This document shows, one piece after another, positions 1 to 11,777 of a stretch of DNA of 64,000 bases (within the stretch, counting starts at the first letter, position 1; each line of letters opens with the position of its first letter). The notes beneath the pieces were generated by a model. It did no database searches. It was not told the origin of the DNA and saw only the letters and a list, made by a program, of their open reading frames with translations. The stretch lies in assembly GCA_023055425.1 (NCBI GenBank), contig JALGPY010000009.1, forward strand, positions 32,469,275 to 32,533,274. The letters are read 5' to 3'. The stretch is from Linanthus parryae (lineage: Eukaryota; Streptophyta; Magnoliopsida; Ericales; Polemoniaceae). The position numbers and the translations under genes are program-made.

Positions 1-115
1 AGAAACTAATTTGTTCAAAGTGTACAAGCTAATGTGTCCAAGCTTTCTGTGCGAAAGCTTTGAATCATCTTTCAAGGCCTTGAGGCACTTCAGACTTTCT
101 CTTGCAGCTTGCTTA
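1..115 (-). mobile_element. Sirevirus-like copia fragment at window edge
   Basis: About 90 bases here, including the stretch before the protein-poor junction near 112, align by eye with 7880-7972 of element A, the linker just before the GAG pre-integrase region. The alignment keeps the shared AAAGCTTT palindrome and the tgaggcactt stretch. It looks like a piece of a second, related element that continues off the left edge. No reading frame is usable. The call rests on similarity to another part of this window only. Confidence 0.5.
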
Positions 116-175
116 TTAAACCTATAGTTGTTTATTGCTTGTTAAACCTACAAGCTAATGTTATCTTTGTTTTTA

Positions 176-317
176 GGTTCAATTACTTATTTTCCACCTC
201 CAGTTTGGGGTAATGATCCATATGACACCCCCAGTTTTGAAACTTGCTTATTAAACCTATAGTTGTTTATTGCTTGAAATCAACAACTGGAATTTTCCCA
301 TCCAAAAATTCCGTTAG
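176..317 (+). repeat. Left terminal inverted repeat of the first MULE-like element
   Basis: This arm matches the reverse complement of the right arm near 12868-13006, including the shared stretches around 'acccccagttttgaaact' and 'tagttgtttattgctt'. Confidence 0.75.
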
Positions 318-1847
318 TTGACGGTTTTTCAGAGGCAAATAGTACAATATTACAAAAATAAGAACACGGAGAACAACCATCACCACCGCCGAATTAAACC
401 AAAATCCGGAATAAAAAACACAAATTTCGATAGATTTATTTATCTCATTTCTCCTAATTTTCAACATTAACAAAAATCAACAATTTTCTTTTAGAAAAGA
501 ACAAACAGAATGTCATTCCTGAAAAATGAATATGTGTCCCACCTTTCCAAAAAACACCATTAAAGCATTGAAATCAAACTCAAATCGAGCAACTGAGCAA
601 CAACCATGAAAGTGTGTAATGCAAGTGTAAATATAGGATCTAATACTCTAGAGGGGGGTTGAATAGAGTATGCAAACTTTTGCTACAGTTGAACTTTTAA
701 AACTCTAACACAAGAAACGAATGAGATCACAAAGCTTTGAAAAGGTTTGGAAAGAGTTAAAGCAGTTAAGAACAATCTGAAACTTCAAAGCTTTTGAGCT
801 GGAAAATTTCTCGAAAGCTTTGGAGCAACTTGTTTAGTACTTGTCTAGTTTGCAGAATGAAAGAACATTGCAGTAAGTAAATAATACAAGGATTTTTACA
901 AAGTTCAGTAACAATTGGACCAACTCTCTGTTTGAGGGACTCGATCCCTATTGAGCACACTTCTTATTAATAACCCTGATTTAGCCCTAGATCTCAAGAC
1001 TAAGTGAGCTACCTTACACTTATACAGCTTGTGGTTCCAAACCTATCTAGTTACAACTACAATCTTATGAAACAATAAGAAACTCTTGTTGTTCACTTGA
1101 GAAACAAACTTCTAAAGTTGGTGAGGTTAAGTAACACTTAATAATATTAAAATTGAAAGCACAATTAAGAAGATAGAAAAAAAATAAGCAGTGAATGCTC
1201 AGAAGTGTTCTTCAGATTCTTGATGACTTGATCTTCTCCAGCACTGTTGAATCCTTTACTGATTTGAAGAGAAGTTTGAGTTGATCTCCCACGAATGAAA
1301 CACTCTTCTTTTTATAGTGATCAGCCCTCTCTCAGTGTGTCTTCTCCTTTTTGAAATTCAAATCTACTTAAAAACAAACAGCAGCAACTGCTTGAGAGAT
1401 ATAACGAACTAATATCCTACAAATCCTCATCCCTGAGATGATTCTTTCAACAGCTATGTTTGAATAGCCAGTAGATTTTGTTAGAAATGTTTGAACAACC
1501 AAACAACCATGCATAATCTCAGCATAAAGATTAAACACAATCCACAAACAATAACACATCAAATTTTATCTGTTTGACAGATCAGTTTATCCAATAAACT
1601 TAGTTATTTTTCTGAGATACAATCAATTGATATAACCATATGCATATATATCTAGGATATGATAAATAATATGATTAAGAGTTAAAATAACTCAAAATCA
1701 AGTCATTAACTCAGATAAGTTTTCCTGAAGATAGAAAACATTAGCCAATATAAACAGTTAAGAGCATAGGACAATTCTCAAAGCTTTGGAGCTTTGATTT
1801 CCAGTTCACAGTTTAGGCCTACAAGATGAATCTTGTAATCAATCTAA

Positions 1848-2051
1848 TGGTGGAAATATGGGCCGACCCGCATGCCAATTTGGCACGGCCCGCCCCGGAA
1901 CGCTCTAAACACGCCCCAAGCACGGCCCACTCCACCCTCCGACACGACACTGCCCGCTCAAAGGCGTGCTCAACCTGTGGCACAGCCGGGTCACGTTCCT
2001 CCCCTAGACAACCCGGCACAGCCCGGCCCGCCCCCGGGTCGTGCACGACCT
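1848..2051. other. GC-rich 200-bp segment inside an LTR
   Basis: This block is far richer in G+C than everything around it and is built from repeated motifs of the type cacggccc, gcccggc and cccgcccc. It is absent from the matching place in the right LTR of element A and lies directly before the Angela-type LTR fragment. The short reading frames here are open on both strands simply because stop codons are rare in such sequence. No gene is claimed. Confidence 0.55.
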
Positions 2052-3206
2052 GTTGAATTTTGATGCATGTTACGCATCGGAATAATAAAATTAATCATGC
2101 TCAAATCCCACCAAGGATCACAGGACAAGCCATCATAACATGATAACGGCATAGAATATGTGTACCTTAGCTTGGGAGATCACACGAAGAATATTGTCTT
2201 CGTCTCTATGAATATCCACACCTTGGATTCTTGATTGGATTCCTTCTTACCGAAGTGTGCTAGAAACGGAAGAAGGAGGAAGATCACGCAAAACGGATCA
2301 ACCACCAATGCCCAAAGGGCCGACAGCGACAGAGGGGGCGAACGGACTAGGGGGCTGAACCTCCTTGTCTTGTCTCTCTCTTGTTTTGTTAAGTTCTCTC
2401 AATAATGACTTGTGTTAAAGAATAACAAGCTAGAGTTCCGTTATATAGTCACGACTCATTATTAACTACATAAAGCCCCCAATACTAATCATGTCCTTAC
2501 ATGGATTAGCCCACTTGCAAATTAGTCCTACTAAGTTTGCTTGTGGTTATGTTATGATCCTTTTATTAATTAGTCCAACTAATTAATACCTATATCCAGT
2601 TTAACCCATCCGGTGTGTGACCCCATAAGTTTTTACTTAGTTGGTAGTAACTACCTACTAACATGGAGCGGTTTCTAGCAACACATTCATGCCACCCAAC
2701 TAATAGAAATAAGTCAGTGATCCCGACAAACCTTGTGCCCAATGTTCATGTATTGTGTTATCCCTTTGTCTCCATATCCGAATTGGACACGAGACATATT
2801 AGTCACACTCATATATGCAATCCATAGTTCCTCGATCACGGGAATACACTTATGTGAGCAGATAACATCAATATCTCCATATTGATTTATCTTAGTCTGG
2901 ACAGACATTCCTATAAGCACCATCCCTCGAGTGGCCCATGGATATTTGCTCCCATTATGTGGGAGGGACAAATCCTCTCTACGTCACTACGATCTCTAAG
3001 TTTGCTTCCTATCATGCCCGATAACTATCTTTATAGTTACCCGGTTAAGGCGCAACGTTTGATAACATCAAAGCATGATATTCCACAACTAGAGTATCTA
3101 GTGACTTCAACTCTAAGGATTACAATATCATTATCACTACGAGAAGGGATTGTGACTTTGACATAATCTAATGCATCCTTCTCGTTGTGGGTCAATTTCG
3201 TTGTGG
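2052..3206 (-). mobile_element. Partial Angela-type copia LTR inserted in element A
   Basis: This stretch aligns along its length with the LTR of element C (43095-44524). Shared blocks include 'gtgtgaccccata', 'atggagcggtttctagca', 'ggacacgagacat' and 'tatttgctccc'. It starts TGTTGAATTTTGATGC, matching the LTR start of C, but lacks roughly the last 270 bp of the LTR. It is clearly diverged from C, so it comes from an older insertion of a related family. No internal element sequence is attached, so it is a truncated solo LTR or the result of a rearrangement. Confidence 0.75.
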
Positions 3207-3361
3207 GTTAAGCATAAGTATTCAGTTTTACAAGCAATTACTGAATCTCAAAGCTTTGGACCTTTGAGACTTATGGTCTTCGAACTTGTGGTTTTCATAA
3301 TCAAAGAGAAAAGTCCTCTTGAGTTTGTAAACATATTCAATTCAATGAAAGTGAACTATCA

Positions 3362-3373
3362 ATCTCCCCTAGA
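3362..3373 (-). promoter_or_regulatory. Polypurine tract of element A
   Basis: Read on the minus strand this is TCTAGGGGAGAT, directly before the LTR start TGATAGTTC. It is the expected site for plus-strand DNA priming. Confidence 0.75.
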
Positions 3374-3699
3374 TGAAAGACAAAACAAATATTATTGATT
3401 CCAAGATATCCTGCAACTCAAACCATTATCAAACTAACAGGAGGATAAAATAAAAACCTATTACGAAACACTTAGTACATATCATATAACACAGATAAAC
3501 CATACTAAATATTGTAAATAAATACTAGGAATACTCATACTCCTACAGCATCCACAAAAATTGTAAAAACTTAGATATTAATCAAGAAACCCTAAAAACT
3601 TAACAAATTAAACACATAATATTCTCTCCCTTTTGAATTTCATCAAAACAGTAGAAGAAATGTAGGATCATACCCACAGTTTTTTGTAAAAACTTAAAA

Positions 3700-5515
3700 A
3701 GATAAAACTAACTTCAAGTCTTAAAGAATGAAAAATAAATATATAGACAGAAAGAAGTGAAAGAAGGGTTCAAAGCTTTGGGACTCATTCTGCAGCATCC
3801 TTCTTGGTTGTCTTCTTTCCTCCTTTGATATTTCCTTTTCCTTTGCCTTTACCTCTGTCAGCTTCAGCTTCCTCTGGTTCCTCTTCTTCTGATCCTTACT
3901 CATCTGAATCTTCTTCATCCCCAATCTTCTTAGCAGTTTATTCAGCCATTTCCTCAGTAATTTCATCACCACCAACTTCATCATCAGTTTTTTCAAATAG
4001 ATCCTTTGAAGTCAAAACCACTGGAACTTTCTTCTTCTTCTATTTTTTCAGAACTTCCCCAGTTATCTCTTTAGAATCAATATTTTTTCACTACTATCAA
4101 AAGATGGTATCTTCTCCAAGTCCAAACCCTTGATAATCACATCCAGTTTTCTTTCAGTTAAGCCTTTGAACTTTCCAAAATCACTAGAAAAATCAAATAG
4201 ACCTTGCCTTAAGTCTTCAATTCCATCTTAAAAAACTTCGACTCTGTCAATAATGTGGAAAAAATCCAATTTCGTTGAAGCCTTAGGTGTGGTTGTAGTC
4301 TTAGGCTTAATGAAACTCTTCTCTTTCAGCTCAGCAGCAGAAAATTCTGAATAAAACTTTCAACTACATTTTTCAGTCTGAACAACTCCAATTCTTTGGA
4401 GAGAAATTTTATCAACCAAACCAAAACCACCAGTAATTTCTCCTCATTCTTCACATAAATCCCAAAGTGCTCAAAGAAAAAAGGCAAAATGTTTGCATAA
4501 GGAAGTGAGTGGTTCCTTGTCCTAGTCCCACAATATACCATATGCTCCATGATCACACTAGGAAGATCTATATCAAAGCCTTGACAAATCCAAAACATAA
4601 GTATCCACACCCTATCAGTCACTAAGTCCCTTGAATGTTCTCTAGCCACAACACATCTCATGATGATAGAAAAGAGAATTTTGGCTTCACAAATCAACAC
4701 AGAATGTGTCAATTGCTTAGGTCCAACTGGTGTGTCCTCTAAGAAAAACATAGACTTAGCCTTTTCCAAACACTCCTTCCACTCAGGATGTTAATGGACT
4801 TTGTATTTCCTAGGTATACCCAACACTTTGCCAAACAATTTATGATTCAGCCTCATATCAACACCAGCAATCCTAGAGGTTAAAACATAACTTTCTTCAT
4901 CTTCTTGCACCAGATTTTAATAGAAAAGCCTTATTAACCAAGGCTAAGCCTCAGAGCTAGGGTTTTACATATTCCAGACAGACAAATTTCTCAATTTTCT
5001 AATGCAGTCTACATCAAGTTTATCTAGCAATTCTTCATAAATCATACAACAATAGGAAATCTTAGATGATGCATATCCATCCATCCACACACCCTTAAAC
5101 TCTAGACTAATAAACCAAGATTAGGGAAGAATATGCTTACCAAGCCCAAAAACTTTCTTATTTTCCTTCCCAACACTATGCTTGACTCTCTTCTTCTGTT
5201 CAGAGGGTTGATCATCCTTCTTCTCTGGTTTTTGCTTCTTTGGATTCTGGTCTTTCTTCTTGTCTTCTTCTATTCTCCTCCTTTATTCTATGACTCAGAT
5301 TGATCACCCTGATAATCCTTTTTTATCCTTGCTATTTCACTTCTTCTCCGTGTTCTTCCTGTTTCTCCTCTGATTCTGAGCTAGATTCCTCCACCTCCTT
5401 CACTTTCCTGATCTTCTTGGCTGGAGGAAATGCCTCTTGCATTCTCTAGATCTTCTATGAATCTAAGTCAAAAATAGTTACTTCCACCTTTCTTTTAGCT
5501 CTTCTCTTCTTCCCC
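3700..5515 (-). pseudogene. Remnant of extra 3' ORF of element A
   Basis: Between the RNase H remnant and the 3' LTR, the minus strand holds a broken coding stretch. It begins near 5515 with a Lys/Arg-rich start (MGKKRRAKRKVEV), continues with Glu/Ser/Lys-rich low-complexity protein, then a more ordinary folded-looking part at 4769-4326 (with SVIMEHMVYCGTRTRNHSLPYA), and finally a Lys-rich tail at 3996-3721. Stops and frameshifts interrupt it. Sirevirus elements commonly carry an additional, sometimes envelope-like, ORF at this place; whether this one is related cannot be decided from the sequence. No function is claimed. Confidence 0.55.
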
Positions 5516-6023
5516 ATTGTTGAAGTCTGAGCCTTCTGCTGGAGTAAGGTAGATTTGCGCTATATTTTGGTTTAGGGTTTTGAGAGAAGATAGAGAGAGA
5601 GATAGATACGGAGAGATTGAGAGTGAATAGGAGAGAACATCCCTCAAGTTTAGCTTATAAGTTGGAAAGAAATAAGGTTTAAAAATTACTCTTCTGATTT
5701 GCATGCAAAAACATATCTACAAAGATATTTTAGATATTTCGAGATATTTTGAGTAAATCTTTGAGTAAATCAAATATTCTACAATTATCTATTAAGATAA
5801 TTTATAATATTTGGTGATCCAATTTTTTGAACAAAACAAACAGTTTTTCTCCAAAGCTTTGGGGAACAACACAGTTTCACAGAAACTTCAAAGCTTTGAT
5901 ATATACTTCCAAGGCTAGGAAAGTATGATCTCAAGGATTTGAGATTTCAACACATAAGCACATACATGATCCAATACTCTCCCTAAACCAATGCATCCTT
6001 GTTTAGCATACCTAATTCAAGCC

Positions 6024-9000
6024 TTAGAGATGCAAACCTCTCATCTGGAAAGGGTTTAGTGAAGATATCAGCAACTTGCTCAGCGTAGATATAAAAGATA
6101 AAGACACATCATCTTTCTCAGCATGATCTCTTATGAAATGGTATCTCACATCTATATGCTTAGTTCTAGAGTGTTGCACATAATTCTTTGTGATTAAAAT
6201 GGTACTGGTATTGTCACAGTCGATAGGAACATTTCTGAAATCATATCCAAGATCTCTTAATTGTTGAGAAATCCATAGTACTTGTGAACAGCAAGCACCA
6301 GCTGCACTATATTCATCTTCTGCAGTCAACAAGGCCACTGAATTCTGCCTCTTTGAATTGCAACTAATTAGTGAAGAACCAAGAAATTGACAGAACCCTG
6401 AAGTGCTTTCCTTTCAACCTTGTATCCTGTAAAATCTGCATCTGAATAACCACTCAGCAAAAAGTTAGTTCTTCTTGGATACCAAAGCCTCAAGTCTTTG
6501 GTTCCATTCAAATATCGAAAGATCTTCTTAACAGCAACTAAATGGATTTCCTTAGGATATTCTTGAAACCTTGCACACATACAAACACCAAACATAATAT
6601 CTGATCTACTAAAAGTTAAATACAATAGTGAACTAATCATACCTTTGTACTCATTTTGATTCACACTCTTATCATTTGTATCCTTGTCTAAGGATAGTGA
6701 TGAACTCATAGGGGTCTTTACTACCTTGGACTGAGACATATTGTACTTTTTTTACAAGTCCTTGATATATTTTCATTGATTCAAAAAGATTCCTTTCTTC
6801 ATTTTTATGTACTTGAAGTCTAATAAAGAAATCAAGTTCTCCCATCAAGCTCATTTCAAATTCCCTTCACATTAGACTTTAAAAATCTTTTGATAGAGCA
6901 TCATTAGTAGCACCAAACATAGATCTGTACTACTAAATGTATTTCTCATGATTCTTAATAAAAAGAGTTTTGTCTACTAGGCCTCTCTTAAAGTTGTGGT
7001 CAAGTAAAAACTTTGAAAGTCTATCATACAAAGCCTTGAAGCTTGTTTAAGGCCATAGAGTGCTTTGTCTAATTTATAAACATGATTAGGGAAATTTTTA
7101 TCTTCAAAACTAGGTTGAGCAATATATACTTCTTCTTGTAAATAGCCATCTAAGAAAGCACACTTGACATCCATTTGATAAAGCTTAATATGTTTATGGG
7201 ATGCAAATGTAAGATGTATTCTGATAGCTTCTAACCTGGAAATAGGACCAAATATTTTTTTCATAATCAATACATTCTTCTTAATTTCACCCTTGTGCCA
7301 CAAGTCTGGCTTTTTTTTCTCACAACCTTACCATTTTCATCAAGTTTATTTCTAAATACCCGTCTAAATCCAATCACTGATTGAGTCTTTGGCCTAGGAA
7401 CCAGGTTCCAAACCTTGTTCCTTTCAAATTCATTCAGCTCATTCTGCATTGCAATAATATAGTCTGCATCCTCTAATGCCTCATTTTCATTCTTAGGTTC
7501 AATCATGGATACAGAGTCACTGAAGGCACACAAGTTCCTTAATTGTCCCCAGTTTTATGTACAAGATGTTGGATCTGAGATGATATTGTCTATTGGATGA
7601 GGTGAAAAATATTTGAACCTCTTCCTTGGTGTCCAGGATTCGGGTTGTCCAGTAATCTTTTCAAACCTTTGGGAACATGATGCAGTAGATGGAGCACTTT
7701 GTGTTCTTTGAAGTTCAGTCTCAAGTCTTTGAGATTTTGAGTCAGAAGGATGTTTAAAGCTTTGAGATTCTTCTGGATGTTCCTGCATTTTAGTTTTGCT
7801 TTCTTTTCCTTGCTCAACATCATCATCTGCCTCATACTTATTCAGATTTAGATCAAGTCTTTTGAGATGAGCTTGTTCATTGTATGCATGCTTATATGCC
7901 CAAGTTTTCTATGCCAAAGCTTTAAGTCTTTCTACAAATCTTTGAGGCACTTCAAACTTTCACCTGCAACTTTATTAGTATTCATAGCATAAACATTGTA
8001 TGACCTAGGAGCAGTGAGTATTCAATTGCCAGATTTTTCATCTTGCACCACACATTTCTCCTTGTCAAAAACTACTTTATTACCTTTATCACAAAGTTGA
8101 GAAATACTAAATAGATTATACTTTAAACCTTTAACTAAATAAACATCAGAAATTGAATTTGCAGAATCATTATCAATACTACCTATACCAATGATGTTGC
8201 ATTTTTCTTTGTCACCAAGTGTGATTGTTCCTCCAGATTTCTCTTTTAGATCAGTGAATAAAGATTTCTTTCCACTCATATGCCTGGAACAACGACTGTC
8301 CAAAATCCATTTTTGATCCTTCAAAGCTTTGGTGACAGCCTGCAAAATTCAATTAATTCCTCAACAGGCTATTAGACCAAGTGTAGAATTTAGATTCATA
8401 ATCAGATTCAACCATGTTAGATGGTAATTCTTTTAGGAACCCAAATCTGCCTCACTTGTCCCTTGAGCTGATAAGGATAAGTGTTCCTCATTATGTGAGG
8501 TTCTGTCCTTCTGAAGGGACAAGTTATTTTCACATGACCAAGCTTTCCACAGTAATGACACTTTGGAGAATGTCTTCTTCCAGGTTTTACAAAGTTGGTT
8601 TGGCTTTTCTTTGGAAAATTTAAATTATAGCCAATTCCACTCTTGTGCATAGACTGCAGGCTTCCTCCAAGCATGAGATTGAGATTATGTTCTGAGCCTG
8701 CAAACTTTAATAAAATCTTTATGGAGTCTTGAATTTTCTCAGTCAATAAAGTTATTTGTTGTTCTAAATCATCTGAATGATGTTTTGGATCAACAAATGT
8801 ATCAGTTAAAATTGTGTTTTGGTCCACAACTTCTTTGACTTGTTCTTTCAAAACTTTGAACATGTTGTACAAGGATTTGAAGTTACTATCAATTTTTTAC
8901 TTAGATACTTCAAGAGTCATTTTGAGAAAAAATAGATCTAAATTTTTTTTTGCCTGCTCATGAACTTTAACTTTTAAAGAATCAGTCTCATTTTTTAGCT

Positions 9001-10227
9001 TTCCTCATTCAAAAACATGCTTTTGAGGATTTCAGGTATAACATCAGAAGGACTAGCAAGAAAATTCCTTACCATTTCTTCAATGTGCTTGTCTGAGCCT
9101 TTTTCTTCTTCATGCTCAGCCATTAAGCAAAGATTAGATTGCTCTTTGTCTGAATTCGATTATGTTGATGAATCAGAATCACTTCATGGTGAAACCATTG
9201 CTTTCTTCCTCCTGTTTTAACTTTCTTTCTTTTGAAAATGTCTGTTCTTCGTCTTTTGAGGACAATCCATCACCAAGTGATCTGAATCTCCACATTCAAG
9301 GAAATTCATTACTTTAGATTATGTGAATGTGAAGAGGACTTACCTTTGTGATCCTTGCTGCTTGGGGGCATGGATTTGTCTCGCTGTAATCACTATTTAC
9401 AAAAAAACTCTTTATCTTCAAAATTCTGGTCAAAGATTTGAAGATTAGGGCTAAGGCTTCCTCCTCATCATCATCATCATCATCTCCCTGTTCAAGTCTT
9501 TGAGATTTTTATTTGTCATTTCCTTGAGTGTCAGGTTCTTGATGTTGTCACTCAAATCACCATCCACTTCCTTCATGGACATCTCATGACTGAGCAGCTT
9601 GTCTTGCAGATCATCTAACTCCAGAAGACTTAAGTCCTGAGCTTCCTTAATAGCACTTTCATTTGGCTCCCACTTGGCTTTTGGCAAACTTTTCAGAATT
9701 TTTCTGACATTTTCTTCATTTGAGAAGGTCTTTCCCAAGGATTTCAGATTATTCACAATGTCTGTGAATCTTTTGAACATGTCCTTGATGGATTCATCAG
9801 AATTCATCTTGAACAACTCATACTGCCTTAGAAGAATATTGGTCTTTATTTTTTTTACTTGATTGGTTCCTTCATATGTCACAACCAGCTTGCCCCAAAA
9901 TTCCTTGCCACGTTTGCAGTTTGATACTCTGTTGAACTCATATGCGCTAAGAGTACACTACAAAAAGGTCATAGCTTTATAGTTCTTTCATACCTTTTCT
10001 AATTCTGTAACTGAGATATTTTCCTCAGTTTTTAGAGTTCTGATCCCATTTGTAGTGGTGTAATACACATAATGACCATTGAGAATGATTGACCAAAGTT
10101 CCATATCTTGATCTATGATGAACATCTTCATCAATGTCTTCTAATGCATGAAATTGTCACCACAGAACAATGGAGGTCTGTTGGCTTCTCTTCCCTGTGA
10201 GAATCCTCCTACACCTACATTACTCAT
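6024..10227 (-). pseudogene. Copia gag-pol remnant of element A, integrase deleted
   Basis: Reading from 10227 (MSNVGVGGFSQGREANRPP) the minus strand shows: a UBN2-type gag (9882-9451); a CCHC zinc knuckle (CHYCGKLGHVKITCP, within 8872-8417); a protease with active-site region WILDSRCSRHMSG (8345-8022), where the usual Asp-Ser/Thr-Gly triad reads Asp-Ser-Arg; a GAG pre-integrase remnant (LWHRKLGHISMHT, about 7930-7860); then directly the pol connector (7835-7555). The integrase core is therefore missing. RT pieces follow (7533-6977, with QMDVKCAFLDGYLQEEVY). The YVDD region near 6900 is degraded to QYRSMFGATN. RNase H is at 6739-6024 (AEDEYSAAGACCSQVLWI). Several stops and frameshifts separate these parts. 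The element cannot be autonomous. Confidence 0.85.
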
Positions 10228-10261
10228 TGTCACAAGATTGTTAGATCTTATTGTAAAACAA

Positions 10262-10273
10262 GCTCTGATACCA
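10262..10273 (-). promoter_or_regulatory. tRNA-Met primer-binding site of element A
   Basis: The minus strand reads TGGTATCAGAGC two bases after the end of the 5' LTR. This is the usual complement of the 3' end of plant initiator tRNA-Met in copia elements. Confidence 0.85.
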
Positions 10274-10275
10274 AT

Positions 10276-11777
10276 TGAAAGTGTGTAATGAAAGTGTAAA
10301 CACAGGATCTAATACTCTAGAAAGGGGGGGTTAATAGAGAATGGAAACTTTTTTCTAAATTTGAACTTTTAAAACTCGAACACAAGGAACTAATGAGATC
10401 TCAAAGCTCTGGAAATGTTTGGAAAGAGTTAAAGCAGTTTTAAACAATCTTAAGCTTCAAAGCTTTGAGCTAGAAAATTTCTCCAAAGCTTTGGAGCAAC
10501 TTGTTTAGTACTTCTCTAGTTTGCAGAATGAAAGAACAATGCGGTAACGTAAAGAACACAAGAATTTTTACAGAGTTCAGTCACAATTGAACCTACTCTC
10601 TGCATGAGGGACTTGATCCCTCCAGGATTTGAACACACTTCTTATTAATCACCTTGATTTAGCCCTAGATCTCAAGCCTAAGTGAGCTACCTTACACTTA
10701 TAAAGCTTGTGGTTCCAAACCTATCTAGTTACAACTACAATCTGATGAAACAATAAGAACCTCTTGTTGTTCACTTTAACAAATAACTTCGAAAGTTGGT
10801 GAGTCTAAGTAACACTTAATAATATTACAATTTAGCACAATGAAGAACACATAAAACAAATAAGCAGTGAATGCTCAGAAGTGTTCTTTAGATTCTGGAT
10901 GATTTGATCTTCTTCAGCACTATTGAATCATTGATTGATTTGAAGAGAACTTTAATTGATCTCCCACGAATGAAACACTCTTCTTTTACAGTGATAATAC
11001 CTCTCTCAGTGTGTCTGCTCTTTTTTGTAATTCAAATATACTTAAAAACAAACAGCAACAACTGCTTGAGAGATTTCAGGAATAAATCTCCTACGAATCC
11101 TCATCCCTAGATGCTTTTTCAACATCTATGTTTGAATAGCCAGTAGATTTTGTTAGGCATGTTTGAACGACCAGACAACCCTGCATAAACTCTGCAACAA
11201 GATCAACCACAATCCAGAAACAATAGCACATCAAATATGATCTGTTTGACAAATCAGTTTATCCAACAAACTTAGTTATTTTTCTGAGATACAATAAATA
11301 CATATAACCATATGCATATATATCTAAAATATGATAAATAATATGATTAAGAGTTAAAATAACTGAAAATCAATTCATTAACTAAGATAAGTTTTCCGGC
11401 AAATAGAAAACAGTTAGCCAATATAAACAGTTAAGAGCATAGGAAAATTCTCAAAGCTTTGGAGATTTGATTGTTAGTTCACATTTTTGGCCTACAAGCA
11501 GAATCCTAATCAATCTGTATAACTATTTAATCAAAATCGAAGCTCAATAATATTTGCAGGAGATAATATAGGATGAAAAGATCACCACTCAATCCAATGC
11601 ATAAGTCTGCAACACAGAAACTGTTAAACACAAGTATTCAGTTTTACAAGCAATTACTAAATCTCAAAGTTTTGGAACTTTAAGACTTATTGTCTCTGCA
11701 CTTGTTGCTTTCATCATCAAAGACAAAACTCCTCCTGAGTTTGTACACATATTCAATTCAATGAAATTTAACTATCA
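10276..11777 (-). repeat. 5' LTR of element A
   Basis: This full-length LTR of about 1.5 kb aligns with 607-1847 plus 3207-3361. It begins 'tgaaagtgtgtaatg' and ends 'aactatca' on the plus strand, giving TG...CA ends when read along the element. Several imperfect or perfect AAAGCTTT palindromes lie in it. Differences from the other LTR are frequent, which indicates age. Confidence 0.85.

Larger units (their letters stand above)
607..3361 (-). repeat. 3' LTR of element A, interrupted by an insertion
   Basis: Segments 607-1847 and about 3207-3361 align with the right-hand LTR. Between them about 105 bp of LTR is missing and 1.36 kb of foreign sequence is present. The LTR starts 'tgaaagtgtgtaatg' and ends 'gaactatca'. 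It carries several copies of the AAAGCTTT palindrome (see findings). Confidence 0.8.
607..11777 (-). mobile_element. Decayed Ty1/copia element A, Sirevirus-like
   Basis: Two long direct repeats (607-3361, interrupted, and 10276-11777) bound an internal region read on the minus strand. Both repeats start TG and end CA. Next to the right-hand LTR lies a primer-binding site complementary to initiator tRNA-Met, and next to the left-hand LTR lies a polypurine tract. The internal region carries gag, zinc knuckle, protease, RT and RNase H remnants in copia order (PR before RT), then about 2.6 kb of extra 3' coding remnant, which is typical of Sireviruses. The LTRs differ at many positions and the integrase is missing, so the copy is old and dead. 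Flanking 5-mers (AACCA and AATAA) do not form a clean TSD. The Sirevirus label is inferred from architecture. Confidence 0.8.

Noticed and set aside
1819..2063. Overlapping frames of 63-76 codons on both strands
   Set aside because: They come from a GC-rich repetitive block between LTR pieces, with no recognisable protein.
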